Assembly (NCBI RefSeq): GCF_027887165.1
Contig: NC_077227.1
Location: forward strand, 79,306,930 to 79,370,929
DNA length: 64,000 nucleotides
Source: Monodelphis domestica
Lineage: Eukaryota; Chordata; Mammalia; Didelphimorphia; Didelphidae
Direction: 5' to 3'
Of the stretch, positions 1 through 12,441 are shown one piece after another. Made by a program: the position numbers and the translations under genes. The notes under the pieces were generated by a model, which had not been told where the DNA came from, did no database searches, and saw nothing but the letters and a program-made list of their open reading frames with translations. The first letter of the stretch is position 1; every line of letters begins with the position of its first letter.

Positions 1-1275
1 GTGAAGTCCATTACTTTCGATTGTACCACAGTGTGTTTTATTATTTCTGATGTCTTGTGAAGTCATTAGCTTCTATTTGCCCAGTTCTAATTTTTGAAGA
101 CTGAATTTCTTTCATGACCGTTTGATCTTTTTCCATTGGGTCTACTTTTTATGGTACTCCTTTCTTTATTGGATTTTTTTTTCCAGTACTTCAATTCTTT
201 TTTTTTCAGGAAACTCTTTTCTTCACTGGATTTTTTGTGCCTCTTTTTCCAGTCGACTAATTTTGCTTTTTAAACTGTTAATTTCTTTTTGCATTACTTT
301 CATTTCTTTTCCCATTTTTTTCAACCTGTCTTATTTGATTTTTTTTAAACCTTTACATTCCACATTAGAATCAATACTATGTATTGGTTCCAAGGCAAAA
401 AAGTAGTAAGGGCTAGGCAATGGGGGTTAAGTGACTTGCCCGGGGTCACACAGCTTGGAAGTGTCCGAGGCCAGATTTGAACCTAGGACCTCTGTCTTTA
501 GGCCTGGCTCTCAATCCACTGTGGTATCCAGCTGCCCCCTCTTTTTTGATTTTTAAATTCCTTTTTGAGTTCTTCCAGAGCATGAGACCAATCCTCCCCC
601 TCCTCCCTACCCCTTTTGTAAAGTTTTGCCTGTAGTTGTTTGGGTCTCACCTTTTCTGTTGGTTCTGCTCTTTTCTCTTTCTCCCAAAGAAGTTTTTGAG
701 GGTTAAAAGTTTTTTTCTGTTGGTTGCTCTTTTCCCCCCTTTTTTTGGGGGGGGGTGTGGGTCCTAAGGACTGGGAATTCTGCAAACTGCTTGCTTATGC
801 TATTTCTGCTGGTTTGTAGGATTAGGCACTATGGGCTAATTTGCTCTGGGGCTGTTTTCAATGCAGTAGAAGAGGCTTGATGAGCTTTGGATCTCATTGT
901 GAGCTGGTGCCAGGGCCTAAGACTTTATGGGATGGATCTGAGGTTCTCTTTTGCTGGTGTAGCCTTGTCTTGGGATCCTGAAGTTAACCTATGCCCAATT
1001 GTAGAACCTAGGGCAGTCGGTATGGGATGGGAGAAGTCATCAGCTAGCTTTCCTGTGTGCAGTTTTGCTTTTGATTTCCCCGAATCCCATGAAAATTGAG
1101 TCTCTCTGCCTACCTTTCAAGTTGTATTCAGCGGGAGAGACCCCTGATTCCATCTTGGTGTTGGGTTTTGATTCCTGTCATTTTGAAGCACCTTTACTAT
1201 ATTGGTTTGGAAGGATAGCTTTTGCTGCTTTTAAGCTGCCATTTTGGATCCACCTCCTTGGACTATACATTTTGT
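1..1275 (-). mobile_element. L1 LINE fragment, antisense (ORF1 and 5' region), composite
   Basis: On the minus strand 241-350 reads MGKEMKVMQKEINSLKSK and then ISRLEKEAQKIQ before a stop, an L1 ORF1-type coiled coil. Downstream, agctgccattttggatccacc near 1230-1255 resembles the 5' leader of mammalian L1s. The first ~36 bases match the L1 3'-UTR copy at 11673-11708 instead, so at least two L1 pieces are joined at ~36. A SINE at 347-538 is inserted in it. Stops and indels make it non-functional. Confidence 0.6.
347..538 (-). mobile_element. MAR1/WSINE-type CORE-SINE, antisense
   Basis: Reverse complement of the marsupial SINE: 3' end (aaacctttac...agaatcaatac), conserved core (gtgacttgcccggggtcacacagct) and head (ccactgtggtatccagctgcccc). 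Probable target duplication tttgattttt at 334-343 and 545-554; the right copy is followed by AAATT, so the site reads TTTTT/AAA, typical of L1 endonuclease. Confidence 0.85.
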
Positions 1276-1539
1276 AACTGAAAAAGAAAATATATGTGTG
1301 CCCAGAAGATTACCTCTAGAATCCTTCTTGTGTCCCTTAAGAGCTGTTCTAATTCTTTGACAAGACTATCTCTTTCAGAAAGTCTGGATTCTTCTGGCCT
1401 GGTTATTCTCTTTGTTCTAACACCACATGAACATAATTGAAACTTTTGGGCTCAATATTTGGAGTTAGACTCCGGAGTTTCTTCTAGCCCTGCAATGTTA
1501 TATTTGGGGATTTGGATTAGTATTTCATCTCAATGGGCT

Positions 1540-1630
1540 CCAGTTTCCTTGTCTAGAAAAAGAGTGGAGGTGGTGATCTGTGAACTCCCTTCCAGTTCTA
1601 AATTTATGATCTCTATGATCCTATGCTGTT
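1540..1630 (+). repeat. MIR-type SINE 3' part
   Basis: ggctccagtttccttgtctagaaaa...tgaactcccttccagttctaaatttatgatc matches the MIR/THER1 tail (cctcagtttcctcatctgtaaaatgg ... cccttccagctctaaatctatgatc). Confidence 0.6.
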
Positions 1631-1839
1631 TTCCGGAAAAGGAAAGGAAGGATTGAGGGATTGTAAAACCTTAGAGATGGGAATGAGTATGGTTTTGTGG
1701 AGAGGACAGTGAGAAGACCAGCTTGGCTAATTGAAAGTAATTTTTTATCTTCTGCCCACCTCAGATACTTAGTGTAGTGTTAGGCACATAGTGTTTTGTG
1801 AACACTTCTGCATGTGTTTAGTTCAGCATTCTGTTCACA

Positions 1840-1856
1840 CCCCCCCCCCCCCCCCC
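1840..1856 (+). repeat. C17 homopolymer
   Basis: Seventeen uninterrupted C residues in an AT-rich intron. Confidence 0.95.
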
Positions 1857-2039
1857 GTCCTTTAATAAAGAGGATACAAAATTTTTGTTCACTGATAAAT
1901 TAGTGTGTTTAGACTATAATGAGAGAATTGAGATTAGAGAACTCTTTATATTAAAAAAACCTTGATAATGGAGAATCCAAGAAATTTGAATTTTTATTCT
2001 AAGCTATCAAATGGTTTTATTACTTAAAAAAACCCACTT

Positions 2040-2118
2040 AATCTCTCTCTATCTCTCTCTCTCTTTCTCTTCCCCCCCTTCCTCCCTTCCTCACTCCCTC
2101 CCTCTCCCCCTCCCTCCC
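2040..2118 (+). repeat. CT-rich simple repeat
   Basis: (TC)n passing into (CCCT)n; almost pure pyrimidine directly before a SINE. Confidence 0.9.
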
Positions 2119-2129
2119 TAACCAGTATT

Positions 2130-2318
2130 GGGGGCAGCTAGGTGGTTCAGTGGATTTAGAGCCTGTCTTAGAAATGGGAGGTCTTGAGTTCAAATGCTGC
2201 TGCAGATACTTCCTAGCTGTATGATCTTTGGCAAGCCACTTAACCCCTTTTGCCTAGCCCTTACTCCTCTTTTGCAGTATTGGTTCTAAAACGGAGGTAA
2301 GGGTTTTAAAAAAAAAAG
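2130..2318 (+). mobile_element. MAR1/WSINE-type CORE-SINE
   Basis: Full-length copy with head gggggcagctaggtggttcag, core gcaagccacttaacccc and tail ggttctaaaacggaggtaag followed by an A tract. Confidence 0.88.
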
Positions 2319-2399
2319 TATGGCAATCCCTCTCTTCATCGCAGGATTGTTATCTAATTAAAATGGGTTAATGTCAAAACATTTTAGAAAGTAAAAGTC

Positions 2400-2640
2400 T
2401 ATTAAAACTATGAGTTGGTAGAGACAGTAGGCCTCACAGATAAGAAGAACTGATTTTTAAGTCCTACCTCTTGCATATATTAGCATTGTGATTGTGGGTA
2501 ATCACTGAATTCCCCAGTGCCCGTAAGCAGCTCACTTAACGTTTTACATTATAAGCAGAAGAACATTCTGCATTGGTAGAAATTGACCCTATACTTTGAA
2601 TTCCCTATACTGATGAAATAACAGGGTTTGATAACAAAAA
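2400..2640 (+). mobile_element. Diverged CORE-SINE with an 'aatgaaatcacagg'-type tail
   Basis: Degenerate SINE body then ctgcattggtagaaattg and tatactgatgaaataacaggg. The same tail recurs at 6860-6895, 17320-17350 and 30085-30110, which defines a family distinct from the MAR1 copies. Confidence 0.5.
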
Positions 2641-2978
2641 TTTGTCAGATTTGAAAGGTTGTTCTTTCTTTAGTGATAATGCATTATATTGAACCAGACA
2701 ACTAGCCTGCTTTATGACCTCTTGTCTGGAGCTATAGAGCAAATAGTTTTCCCCCTTCTGTGAGGATCAACCTATACCAGTTCCTCATTAACATCAGTTT
2801 CTAACTAACTAAACTGGGCTTTACAGTACTTCTTACTTACCTGCTTCCAAATAAATATTGTGGGAATTAAAAAATAGACAAGTACTCTTAGTTGTTAGAA
2901 AAACTAGAAAAAAAGACTTCTTTTTAGTAAATATTTAGTGATACTGTATTTTAAATGTTAGCATTATGTCTTTTATAG

Positions 2979-3139
2979 GTATTGTTGGTGAAGCAGATGA
3001 AGATGCTGAAGATTACTATCTTTGGACCTACAAAAGGCTGGAAATAGGTTTCAATGGAAATCGAATTGTGGATGTTAACCTAACTAGTGAAGGAAAGGTG
3101 AAATTGATAGCAAATACCAAAATCTCAATGTCATATTCA
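2979..3139 (+). CDS. TM9SF3: TM9SF3 coding exon (residues ~141-194, lumenal domain)
   Basis: Acceptor AG at 2977-2978, donor GTAAGT at 3140. The first two bases complete a Gly codon begun in the previous exon, so that exon ends in phase 1. It encodes [16 protein letters not shown] onward and contains the sequon N-L-T. The exon ends cleanly after SYS. Confidence 0.95.
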
Positions 3140-6100
3140 GTAAGTATTAAAATAATGTGCCATTCAGGGAGCAATATTTAGGTCATATCCCTTACAAAAA
3201 ATTAAATCTGTTCTAAAATTGAGCATGAATAAGAAATTAATTATAACTTTTGTCTATTTGAATACAAGAACTCTGTTGTAACTAAATATTAGAACTTCTA
3301 TTTGATTTACCTATTCCATCCTCTTGAAACCAGGATCTTCATTAAGGAAAAGGACAACTAGACTACAACTTTCTATAGTGTACCTAAATTAAATTTTGTT
3401 CTGCAAGACTTGCTCCTGGATATCACCAAATTTGCCCCCAAAACTAGCCTCTTAGAAAACTATGTATTCATAATATACAATTCTTTTATATTATCTCCTT
3501 TCTAATGATAAATGCTGATATTCACCTTAAAGTTGGAGCCTACTGGCATTTGGCAGGACAGAAACAAACCAGATTGCAATTTCATGCCCCCTGGGTAGGA
3601 TAGGATATGTCACTGAAATGTTCATCAGAAAGGGTATTTTAGCAACCCTGTTGGCAAAGTCTACTCAGGTTACTTGCTGAGATTGGGAATGGTAGTTCAA
3701 AGAAAGCAAATTAAACAGAAAGAGTCTTTTTCTTAATCACACCCCATGGCCCCGGTAACTAGAAATATGAACTTAATAGTAACTAATTTTTAAAGTTTAC
3801 AAACATTGTGGATGTGTACTAGTGCAAATAATTGAATAATTTTACTTTTTAAGTTTTTTGGTATCAGCAAGTAGAAATAATTATTAAATAATTAAAGATA
3901 AAGTTCTTTTGGTTCTTATTCTTATTGAAAGTGATTTAATTTCAGATATTAAGCTTATCCTAGATAAAAATATATTACTGAACAACTCTGTCACTCTTAG
4001 ATGATCTTTATAGGACAAAGTTAAAATGTGTTTGTTGTGGCTATTTTGAAATAACAATAACATCAGCCACTTTCCATTCTTTCTCTAATTTCTTAATACT
4101 CATAAATTTCCCAAAAAAATTCCTTTAAAAGTTTTGTTATCTGTGTCCTTGGTGGTTGTAAAATTTCCAAATTAAAATGTATTTCAGGTGAAATGGAAAA
4201 AATCAGATATAAAATTTGAAGATCGATTTGACAAATATCTTGATCCATCTTTTTTTCAACACAGGGTATGTAAATATTTTTCATATTTAAGACATTTAAT
4301 GGATATCAATTTCTTTTGCTTTTTTCTTTCATTAAAGGCTGTTCTTTGGGACTGAAACACATTATGTATTTCAGACAGATTAATGACCATCCCTTTTCCA
4401 GCTAAACATGGCTCTTTGGGATCTTAAATTTCTGTATAAGAATATTAAGAGACTCTGCAGGATGGGTAGATAGAACATTTATTATGTGCCTACTCTGGGC
4501 TAGGCTGCTCGTCCCTGTATTAAGGAAGCCTTGCTAGCAAGGCCGTTCCTGTCTTTAAGGAGCTTACACCCTAAAGGGGAAATTGAGAACAGGCAAAGAG
4601 AATGTGCCTAGAGGTGGTAGTGATGGTGTCTGGATGAGAGGGGGACAAAAGAGAATGCATGATGAAGAAAGGGAGAGGAGGAAAGCAAAAGGAAGAGAAA
4701 GGTTAGACTTTACCTCAGGTAGGAAGTCTGAATGAGCACATGTTGTATGTAAGATGTCATGTTGTTCTTGAGGTAATTGGTGGAGGATCCCCAGATAGAG
4801 TTTAGGGTCAAGAAGATGTGGATAGGAATCTGCTTCTCTCACCACCTAGCTGTGAGACCCCAGCCCTCTTTCTTAACCACTATGCTTCATTTTCTTCAGG
4901 TGTAAAGTGAGCGAGCTGGACATGAGGACACCAGTTCTCTTCTAGCTCTGAATGTGTGACGCATAGCTATAGTTTTAGAGTGTTATGGTATCTTTTAGGT
5001 CCTGAATATTGCACAGCTTTTGTAGTCTTCTAGTCCTGAAGAAGTCATGTAAATGCCTCTCTTTGAAAGAACAGCTTTTTGTGACTCCTTCATAAAAGGA
5101 GACAAATGAGAACTGGGGATAGAGAGTTGCCACTAACATCTGGAGACCTGGAGGGTTGAAACTTTTTTTATTTTGATCTTGCTCTATTATAGCACAGGGT
5201 TTTTGGTGTTCTTAGACTTTTGCCTACTTCTGTGTAGGGTCCAGGCTGAAGTTTCATCAGAAATTCCAGTGACCTATCCCTCTGTCTTATGAGATTTAAT
5301 CATATGTCTCCAGAAGAAAGAAAAATTTCAGTTGTTTATATTTTGAGGGTTGTGGAGGAGATAGCAGACTTATTGAGCAGATGTGTACCCCAAATAATCA
5401 GTGAAGTACTTTAGTGTGTTGTTCCTGGTACTAGCTTCTACTACAATCTGACTCATTATTACCACTGTTGATGACTAGGGAAAATGGAGAAGCATAATAC
5501 TCTTCCTCTCCAACTTTCTCACTCTGTTCAAATTCCTGGCAGTTCTTTGGGAAAGATAAAAACTCCCCACTCAAGGTACCACCCATAGACTCATGATTTC
5601 TTTGCTTCTATACTATTCTTATTCTTGTTGGGATGATAATTTGGGTAGGGCTATACCTATAATATTCTCACAAACATAGGAAATCTCCAACTACTACAAA
5701 AAGTGTTGTTGATTAGAACATATAATGTAAATGTGATGTTTTATAGGAAAATGTTATTAGTAATATTTGTTCCTGGTCTGGTTCAACAAAACTCACATAA
5801 AAGCAACATAGTACTAGAATTCTAGAATTTTGGAGCTAATGTAGTTATAACCCAGCTCCTTATTTGTGACACCTAAGGAAACTTGAGACTCAGAGAAGTA
5901 AAATGATTTTTCCCATGGTCATACTGTCATTGAGAATAGCAAAAATTTGTTCTAGGTTTCAACAGAATACACTATCCATTGCCAGAGAGACCTTTCCTAC
6001 CTTGTAGAATGAGTCTTGGTTCTCTTATTGAGATTGACTGCAATGAAAGAGGTGATGGAGTATCAGCAATAACTACATGGTGGGGATATTATTTTCATTG

Positions 6101-9100
6101 GAGGAATTTGGGGCAGTTGTAATAGCAGTTCCAGTGGGAATGGTATGTGTATGTATGCTTGTACTCATGTTGATAGGAAGTTTTAAAAGTAGGTGCCAAC
6201 CCAACCCTACCTTCTGCCAAACTTAAAATGCAGAGAGACATACATTTTCAGTCATGGTCAGTGGGGGAATTCATTTTTGCTATACTAATGTTTATGGTGA
6301 AGGTTTTATTATTTTTAAAATAATTTCTTATTTTTATTATTCATTTGAAAGGAGACGGGGAGGAGATAGTAGTTTTTAAAGGGGAAAAAGGAGTGGCTAA
6401 GCAATGAGTTCAGACTGCATTTTGCTTTGTTCTACAAATGTCTCTTATGTTTAGGAAGCTACTGTTTTTTTTTTGTTTGTTTGTTTTTAATTTTCATTGC
6501 TTTGTTGGTTGCAGTGTATTGGCAGCTTTAGTATGTTGTCATAAAAAGGATATTAAACATGGAAACCAGGAGACCAAAGTTCTAGTATCATTAATATTAC
6601 CACTAGTAATATAACTGTGGTTAATTTACTTAAAAACACTCTGAGCCTCAGTTTCTGTTTAGTGGAGATATTTTCACCAAGAGGCAGTGTGGCATGATAT
6701 TTACAGAGCCAGCCTTAAGAGTCAGAAAGACCTCAATTCAAATCACACCTCAACTGCATACTGACTCTGTGACCCCAGGCAAGTCACTTTTTACTACTTC
6801 GTAGTTTAGGATACTATCAGTTGCTGAGTAAGTGCTAATTTTAATAGTTAATTTCCTCACTGGAAATTCTCTACACTGATGAATTTTCAAGGCCTAACAA
6901 AACAAAAAAAGTATTTGTACTAATTATCTCAAGAGTTTTTTTTTTTTAAGGAAAGTGTATTATAGATCAGAAAATACTAGAGAAAGTGGGCTATCATCAT
7001 TGTTTTATTAATAACTAGATTAATAATTGCTTTAAATTTCATTATGAATGAAAATAGACTTCACTTGATCAGGAACAATTGCTATTATTTTGGAAAACCT
7101 TTTCCATACTTGGCAGATTAAAGGATCTGGATTTAAAGCTGAAAGGGACTAGACATCATCTAGCACAAATTCTTCATTTTACAGATGAAGAAATTGGACT
7201 CATGACTTTTTCAAAGCCATACTGGTAGCTGGTAGCAATTTGCAGAAATTAAATTTGAATTCAAGTCCTCTGATATCAAATCCTTTTTTCTTTCGTAATA
7301 AATTTGTTTGGTCTTATTGCCTAGATTTAGTCTTCATGAGGAAGTAGCAATTGAACTACTTCATTATTGCATGTCTTATAAACTGTTGTGTAATATTCTC
7401 TAGGATGGAAGTTGGTCAGTTTGGTCTTTGTCCTACAAGATCTCTTCCCATCAGAGGGTTTCCATTCACAGGTGTATGTATGTAGTGGGATTTCATTAAT
7501 TTGTGGCTCCTCATATATTTTTAATTTACAGATGGTGAGGTTACTTTCATTTCTTTTAATGGGAAGACATTAGATGTCTTTGGATGAATACAATTTTAAT
7601 ATGTATATAAAATATTTTTTCTTTAACTTGATTATTTTTACTTTTAAAGAAAAGTTTTTATTGTACTATAAACAGCAGTCTTCTTAAACCTGACTTGTTG
7701 GAAGCAAGAAAATAGATCATAAAATTGAGATTGTTGTTTCTTTTTTCAATGTAGCTTCTGTGTCAGTGATCTAAATGCAATCACAATCCTATATTTCAAA
7801 CTGCCTGCTAAATGTTCCCTCTTGGATATCTTGCCGTAACCTTAAACTCATTGTATCTAAAATAAAACTCCTTGTTTTCACTCTCAAATCAGCTGCCCAT
7901 CATGACTTCCCTTATTATGTTTTTGCAAATAAGAATATACTCTTTCTGCCTGACTTGCTTTTTCACATTTAATTCCATTGAAATAAAATCAGTTTGAATC
8001 AGAATATTAAACATTAACCATTAATCACTTTATAGGAAGTTTTAATACATCCTCAGTTTGTTTTAATTAGAAATAATCCCTTCCTTAATCTACCCTTTTT
8101 CTTGTTCTCCCTCCTCTTTCCCTTTTGAATGAAATGTATTTCTGTTCTCATCTTTGTGTGTTTGTGTGTGAACTCTTTGTTCATATCAACTTCAAATTGT
8201 ATACTCTATATGAGATAATTCTCCCTAATCTTCCTTCCTTCCTGATGAATTCCTCTTTTTCTTCTTCTTCCTCTCTTTTAAGATCATTAAGACCTAATAG
8301 AACCACTCCTAGGGCCTTTTTTTGTATTTAAACTTCCTTTATGACCCCTGATGATAGGGTTCAGAGGGGAAAGATCTATTATCTCCTCACATTAGAATGT
8401 AAGTAATTTATCGTTTTTTCAGTCTTTTATAATTGTTTCTCTTTTTTATGGCTGTCTTAACTTCTTTGTTTGAACTTTAAAGTTTCTATATAACAATGCT
8501 TGAACATCCTCTTTCATTAAATGTCTATTTTTCCCTCCTGTAGGATTACTCAGTTTTGCTGAGCAAGTTATTCTTAGCTAACCTAATATCGGTTGTCCTC
8601 TGGAATATTGTATTCTAAGCTCTCTGCTTCTTCATAAAAGTGACTGCCAAATTTTATGTGATCCTGAATGTGGCTCCTTGGCACTTGATTTCTTTCTTTC
8701 TGGGTACTTGCAGTATTTTTGTCTTTGATTTGAAAGCTCTGTACTTTGGTTATAATGTTTCTGAGAATTTTTATTTTGGGGTTTCTTTCATTTGCTCTCC
8801 GGTACTAAGGGATCTGGGTATTTTAAGCTTTCTAGAAATATTTCTAGACTTATTTTTTGGTCATGGCTTTTGGATAATCCAATAATTCTTAAATTTTTTT
8901 TCCTCAATCTGTTGTCCAGGTGATTTTTTTGGTATCTTATAACTTGCATTTTTCTTTTTTTTTCAGCCATTTGACCTTATTTTAATATTTCTTCTTGTGC
9001 CATGAAATTGTGGGTTTCTGTTTGGTCCATTCTAATTTTTAGGAAGCTTATTCTTTGGACATGTTGGAAGATGGTGAGCACATGCGCAAGAGGAAGGATT

Positions 9101-12100
9101 TGTCAAAGAGGAAAATTTTGGGTCAGGCATTTAGAATTAAGAAGATAATTGAGATAAATGAAAGGATTACTATTTTGTGGTATGGGGGCTCCAGTAGAGT
9201 TGCACTTAGTAATTAGCTATGCTTGTGAAGTTCTCTGTTGTTTTCCAGCTGTGCTTTTTATGTTTCAGAAGGAGAATGGGGTAACCAGATGGTGGAAGTG
9301 TGATCCAGAATTATATTGAGATGATGGATATAGAAATCTTAAATGCTAAGTAAGGTTAACTTCAGAGTAACTAATAAAGCCTAGGTTGAGTAGGGAATCT
9401 GATGTATCCAGAAGTGGGCTAATAAACTAGGTGAAATGGAAAGGGTTGAGTTGAAGTTTGAAGATTACATGGTGGTTGAATTCTAGGTTCATTGGGTATA
9501 CACTTTGTGGGATAACACAGGAAGGAGGAGGTTCAAGTTATAGAGGAAACTAGGTGTGATCTGATAGTGAGCAGAACTAAGAGAATAGTTCATACAATGA
9601 CAATATTATAGAAAAAAACAAATTTGAAAGACTTTGAAGTTCTGATTTATGCAGTCATAAACCATGAGTCAAGAAGACTAAAGATGAACCCCCCCCCCCC
9701 CAACCTCTTGCCAGAGATATAAAATTAAAATCAAGAATTAAACATGCATTTTTGGACAAGGCCAGTATGGCAAATTGTTATGCACAATTGTTAGGAAGAT
9801 GTGTTTGTTGTTGTTTGTTTTATTTTTATTATTGAGTTGGGATAGCAGGAGAAAAAATAGTTTGTAAAAATAAAATGAGGCTTTAATGAGGTATCTAGCA
9901 AGGATGATTATGGTTGGAGGAGGGAAATGAAATTTTGAAGATGTATGCTGTGATTTTGTGATGACAAAGTAAGTTTAGGGTTTGACCATGCTCATGTGTG
10001 TCTAATAAAGAATGGTAAGACAGTCAGATTCTTCAGTCATGAATGTTGATAAAATATGATATGATGGGGCCTGATGGGTCATGAAAATGATTGGAAATTC
10101 CAAAGAATTTTGAGCATATTGAACAAGTTACTGAATTGGCCTGGAAAAGTGGGAAATAGTTGATAGAGAAAGCAGTGAGTTTGGTGTTAGCAGGCTTTTT
10201 TAGATACTTATTTTTCTTTGTATTCCTAGTATTTTATTTATTTTTAAATATGTTAAACTTAAATACGTTCTGTCTTACAATTGTTACTAAGTATTGGTTC
10301 CACAGCAGAAGAGGGTTAATTAAGGGCTGGGCAATTGGGGCTAAGTGACTTGCCCAGAGACACCAAATTTGAGGCCAAATTTGAAGCCAAGATCTCCTGT
10401 CTCCAGGTTTGGCTTTCTATCTATTGAGCCACTTAGCTTCTATTAGCTAGTATTTGAAATATAAATATGACCAGTCAGTTGTAAGAAATCTTGATAATTT
10501 TTTGTATGACATGATTTCAGTGTATTTCAATTTAAACAGTAAATTTGTTCTGGAAAAGTTTCTTTTAAATTACATCTAAACTAGATTGAGGAGCTTGCTA
10601 TTTAAAGAAATTAGTTTGTAATAAAAATAATTTATCCTATGTTAAGATTTTAAAAAACATAATCAAGTTAGGCCTATAACGTTTTATAAATGAAAGTCTT
10701 ATATTTAAATTAATATTGTTATAAAGCTTGTGATTTTTATGACTGCTGTTTCATATTGATAATGTTTGTATTTTTTTAGATTCACTGGTTTTCAATTTTC
10801 AATTCTTTCATGATGGTTATCTTCTTGGTGGGCTTAGTTTCTATGATTTTAATGAGAACTTTAAGAAAAGACTACGCACGATATAGTAAAGAGGAAGAGA
10901 TGGATGATATGGTGAGCAAATATTTTCTAATTTTCCAAAATTTGTTTTAAAAATTCACATAAATTTCATAGCACTATAGAATAGTGAATTTTTCTTAGAA
11001 TATTGAATATTTTCTAATGTTGAATGTTTAGCATGTAAGGAAAACTAATACATATTTGTTTATTGTATGTGTGAATTAGGAACACAATTTTTCATGACCC
11101 ATTGTAATTATTTGGTTTGTTTAATAATATTTTGTGGGGGGGGGGTAAATATTTTTTGAGGGTGATATTTAAGAAAATTCATTGATATGCTTTGGGCAAT
11201 TATTTAAGAATTCATAGTGGGGTAAAATAATCACTGGGATTTGTAACTAGGATACCTGAGCTGTGTCTGCTGGCCATGCTGCTAAGAACCTTTCTTGAGT
11301 CTATTTCCTCATTTGGCTTAGGTGATCTCAGAGGTTCTTTCCAAGATTGAATATTCTTTTTTTTTTTACAATATTTTATTTGATCATTTCCAAACATTAT
11401 TCATTAGAGACAAAGATCATCCCCCCCCCACCTCTCCCATAGCCGACGCGCGATTCCACTGGGTATCACATGTGCTCTTGATTCGAACCCATTTCCATGT
11501 TGTTGGTATTTGCATTAGAATGTTCATTTAGAGTCTCTCCTCAGACATGTCCCCTCCACCCCTGTAGTCAAGCAGTTGCCTTTCCTCCGTGTTTTTACTC
11601 CTACAGTTTGTCCTCTGCTTGTGGATAGTGTTTTTTCTCCTAGATCCCTGCAGATTGTTCAGGGACATTGCATTGCCACTATATCTATTACGTTCGATTG
11701 TACCACAGTGTATCAGTCTCTGTGTACAATGTTTTCCTGGTTCTGCTCCTCTCGCTCTGCATCACTTCCTGGAGGTTGTTCTAGTCTCCATGGAATTCCT
11801 CCACTTTATTATTCCTTTTAGCACAATAGTATTTCATCACCAACAGATACCACAATTTGTTCAGCCATTCCCCAATTGACGGGCATCCCCTCATTTTCCA
11901 ATTTTTGGCCACCACAAAGAGTGCAGCTATGAATATTCTTGTACATGTCTTTTTTCCTTATTATCTCTTTGGGGTACAAACCCAGCAGTGCTATGGCTGG
12001 ATCAAAGGGCAGACAGTCTTTTATCGCCTTTTGGGCATAGTTCCAAATTGCCCTCCAGAATGGTTGGATCAATTCACAACCCCACCAACAATGAATGAAT

Positions 12101-12402
12101 GTCCCTACTTTGCCATGAATATTCTTTAATTGCCTGATTTTTACCCTCAGGGTTTTTATAGCCTAATAGTGTTATACAAGAGCCTTTAATTAGAATTTAG
12201 GATACTTGGATTCAATCTTCACTCTGACTTACTAGCCACATGACCCTGGGCAAGTCACTTCCCTTTCTTGAATTATTTTTTCTACAAACAAAATGGAGAT
12301 TATCTAACTATTAACCTCACAGTGTTTTTATGAGGCTCAAGTGAGAGAATGGCTGTGAAAGCATTTGGAAAATTTTGAGACATTATGCAGATGTAAGGAA
12401 TT

Positions 12403-12441
<39 letters not shown>

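Larger units (their letters stand above)
1..2978 (+). other. TM9SF3: TM9SF3 intron, 3' part
   Basis: The acceptor at 2977-2978 ends an intron that begins left of the window. It contains an antisense L1 5' region with a nested SINE, a MIR tail, a C17 homopolymer, a CT-rich tract, a SINE at 2130-2318 and a second type of SINE at ~2400-2640. No exon-like frame homologous to the missing TM9SF3 N-terminus is seen. Confidence 0.8.
4266..10779 (+). other. TM9SF3: TM9SF3 intron (6.5 kb)
   Basis: Contains an old repeat at ~4455-4590, MIR-type SINEs (4800-4965, 5815-5975, 6680-6895, 7125-7290), an L2 piece (~7775-8000), an antisense L1 ORF1 fragment, an L1 3' end and a SINE at 10255-10441. I see nothing assignable in 4965-5815, 5975-6680, 7290-7775, 8000-8560 and 9070-9540. 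Confidence 0.8.

Noticed and set aside
11576..12129. Several overlapping frames of 80-96 codons
   Set aside because: All lie in the truncated antisense L1; only the minus-strand frame carries L1 protein similarity.
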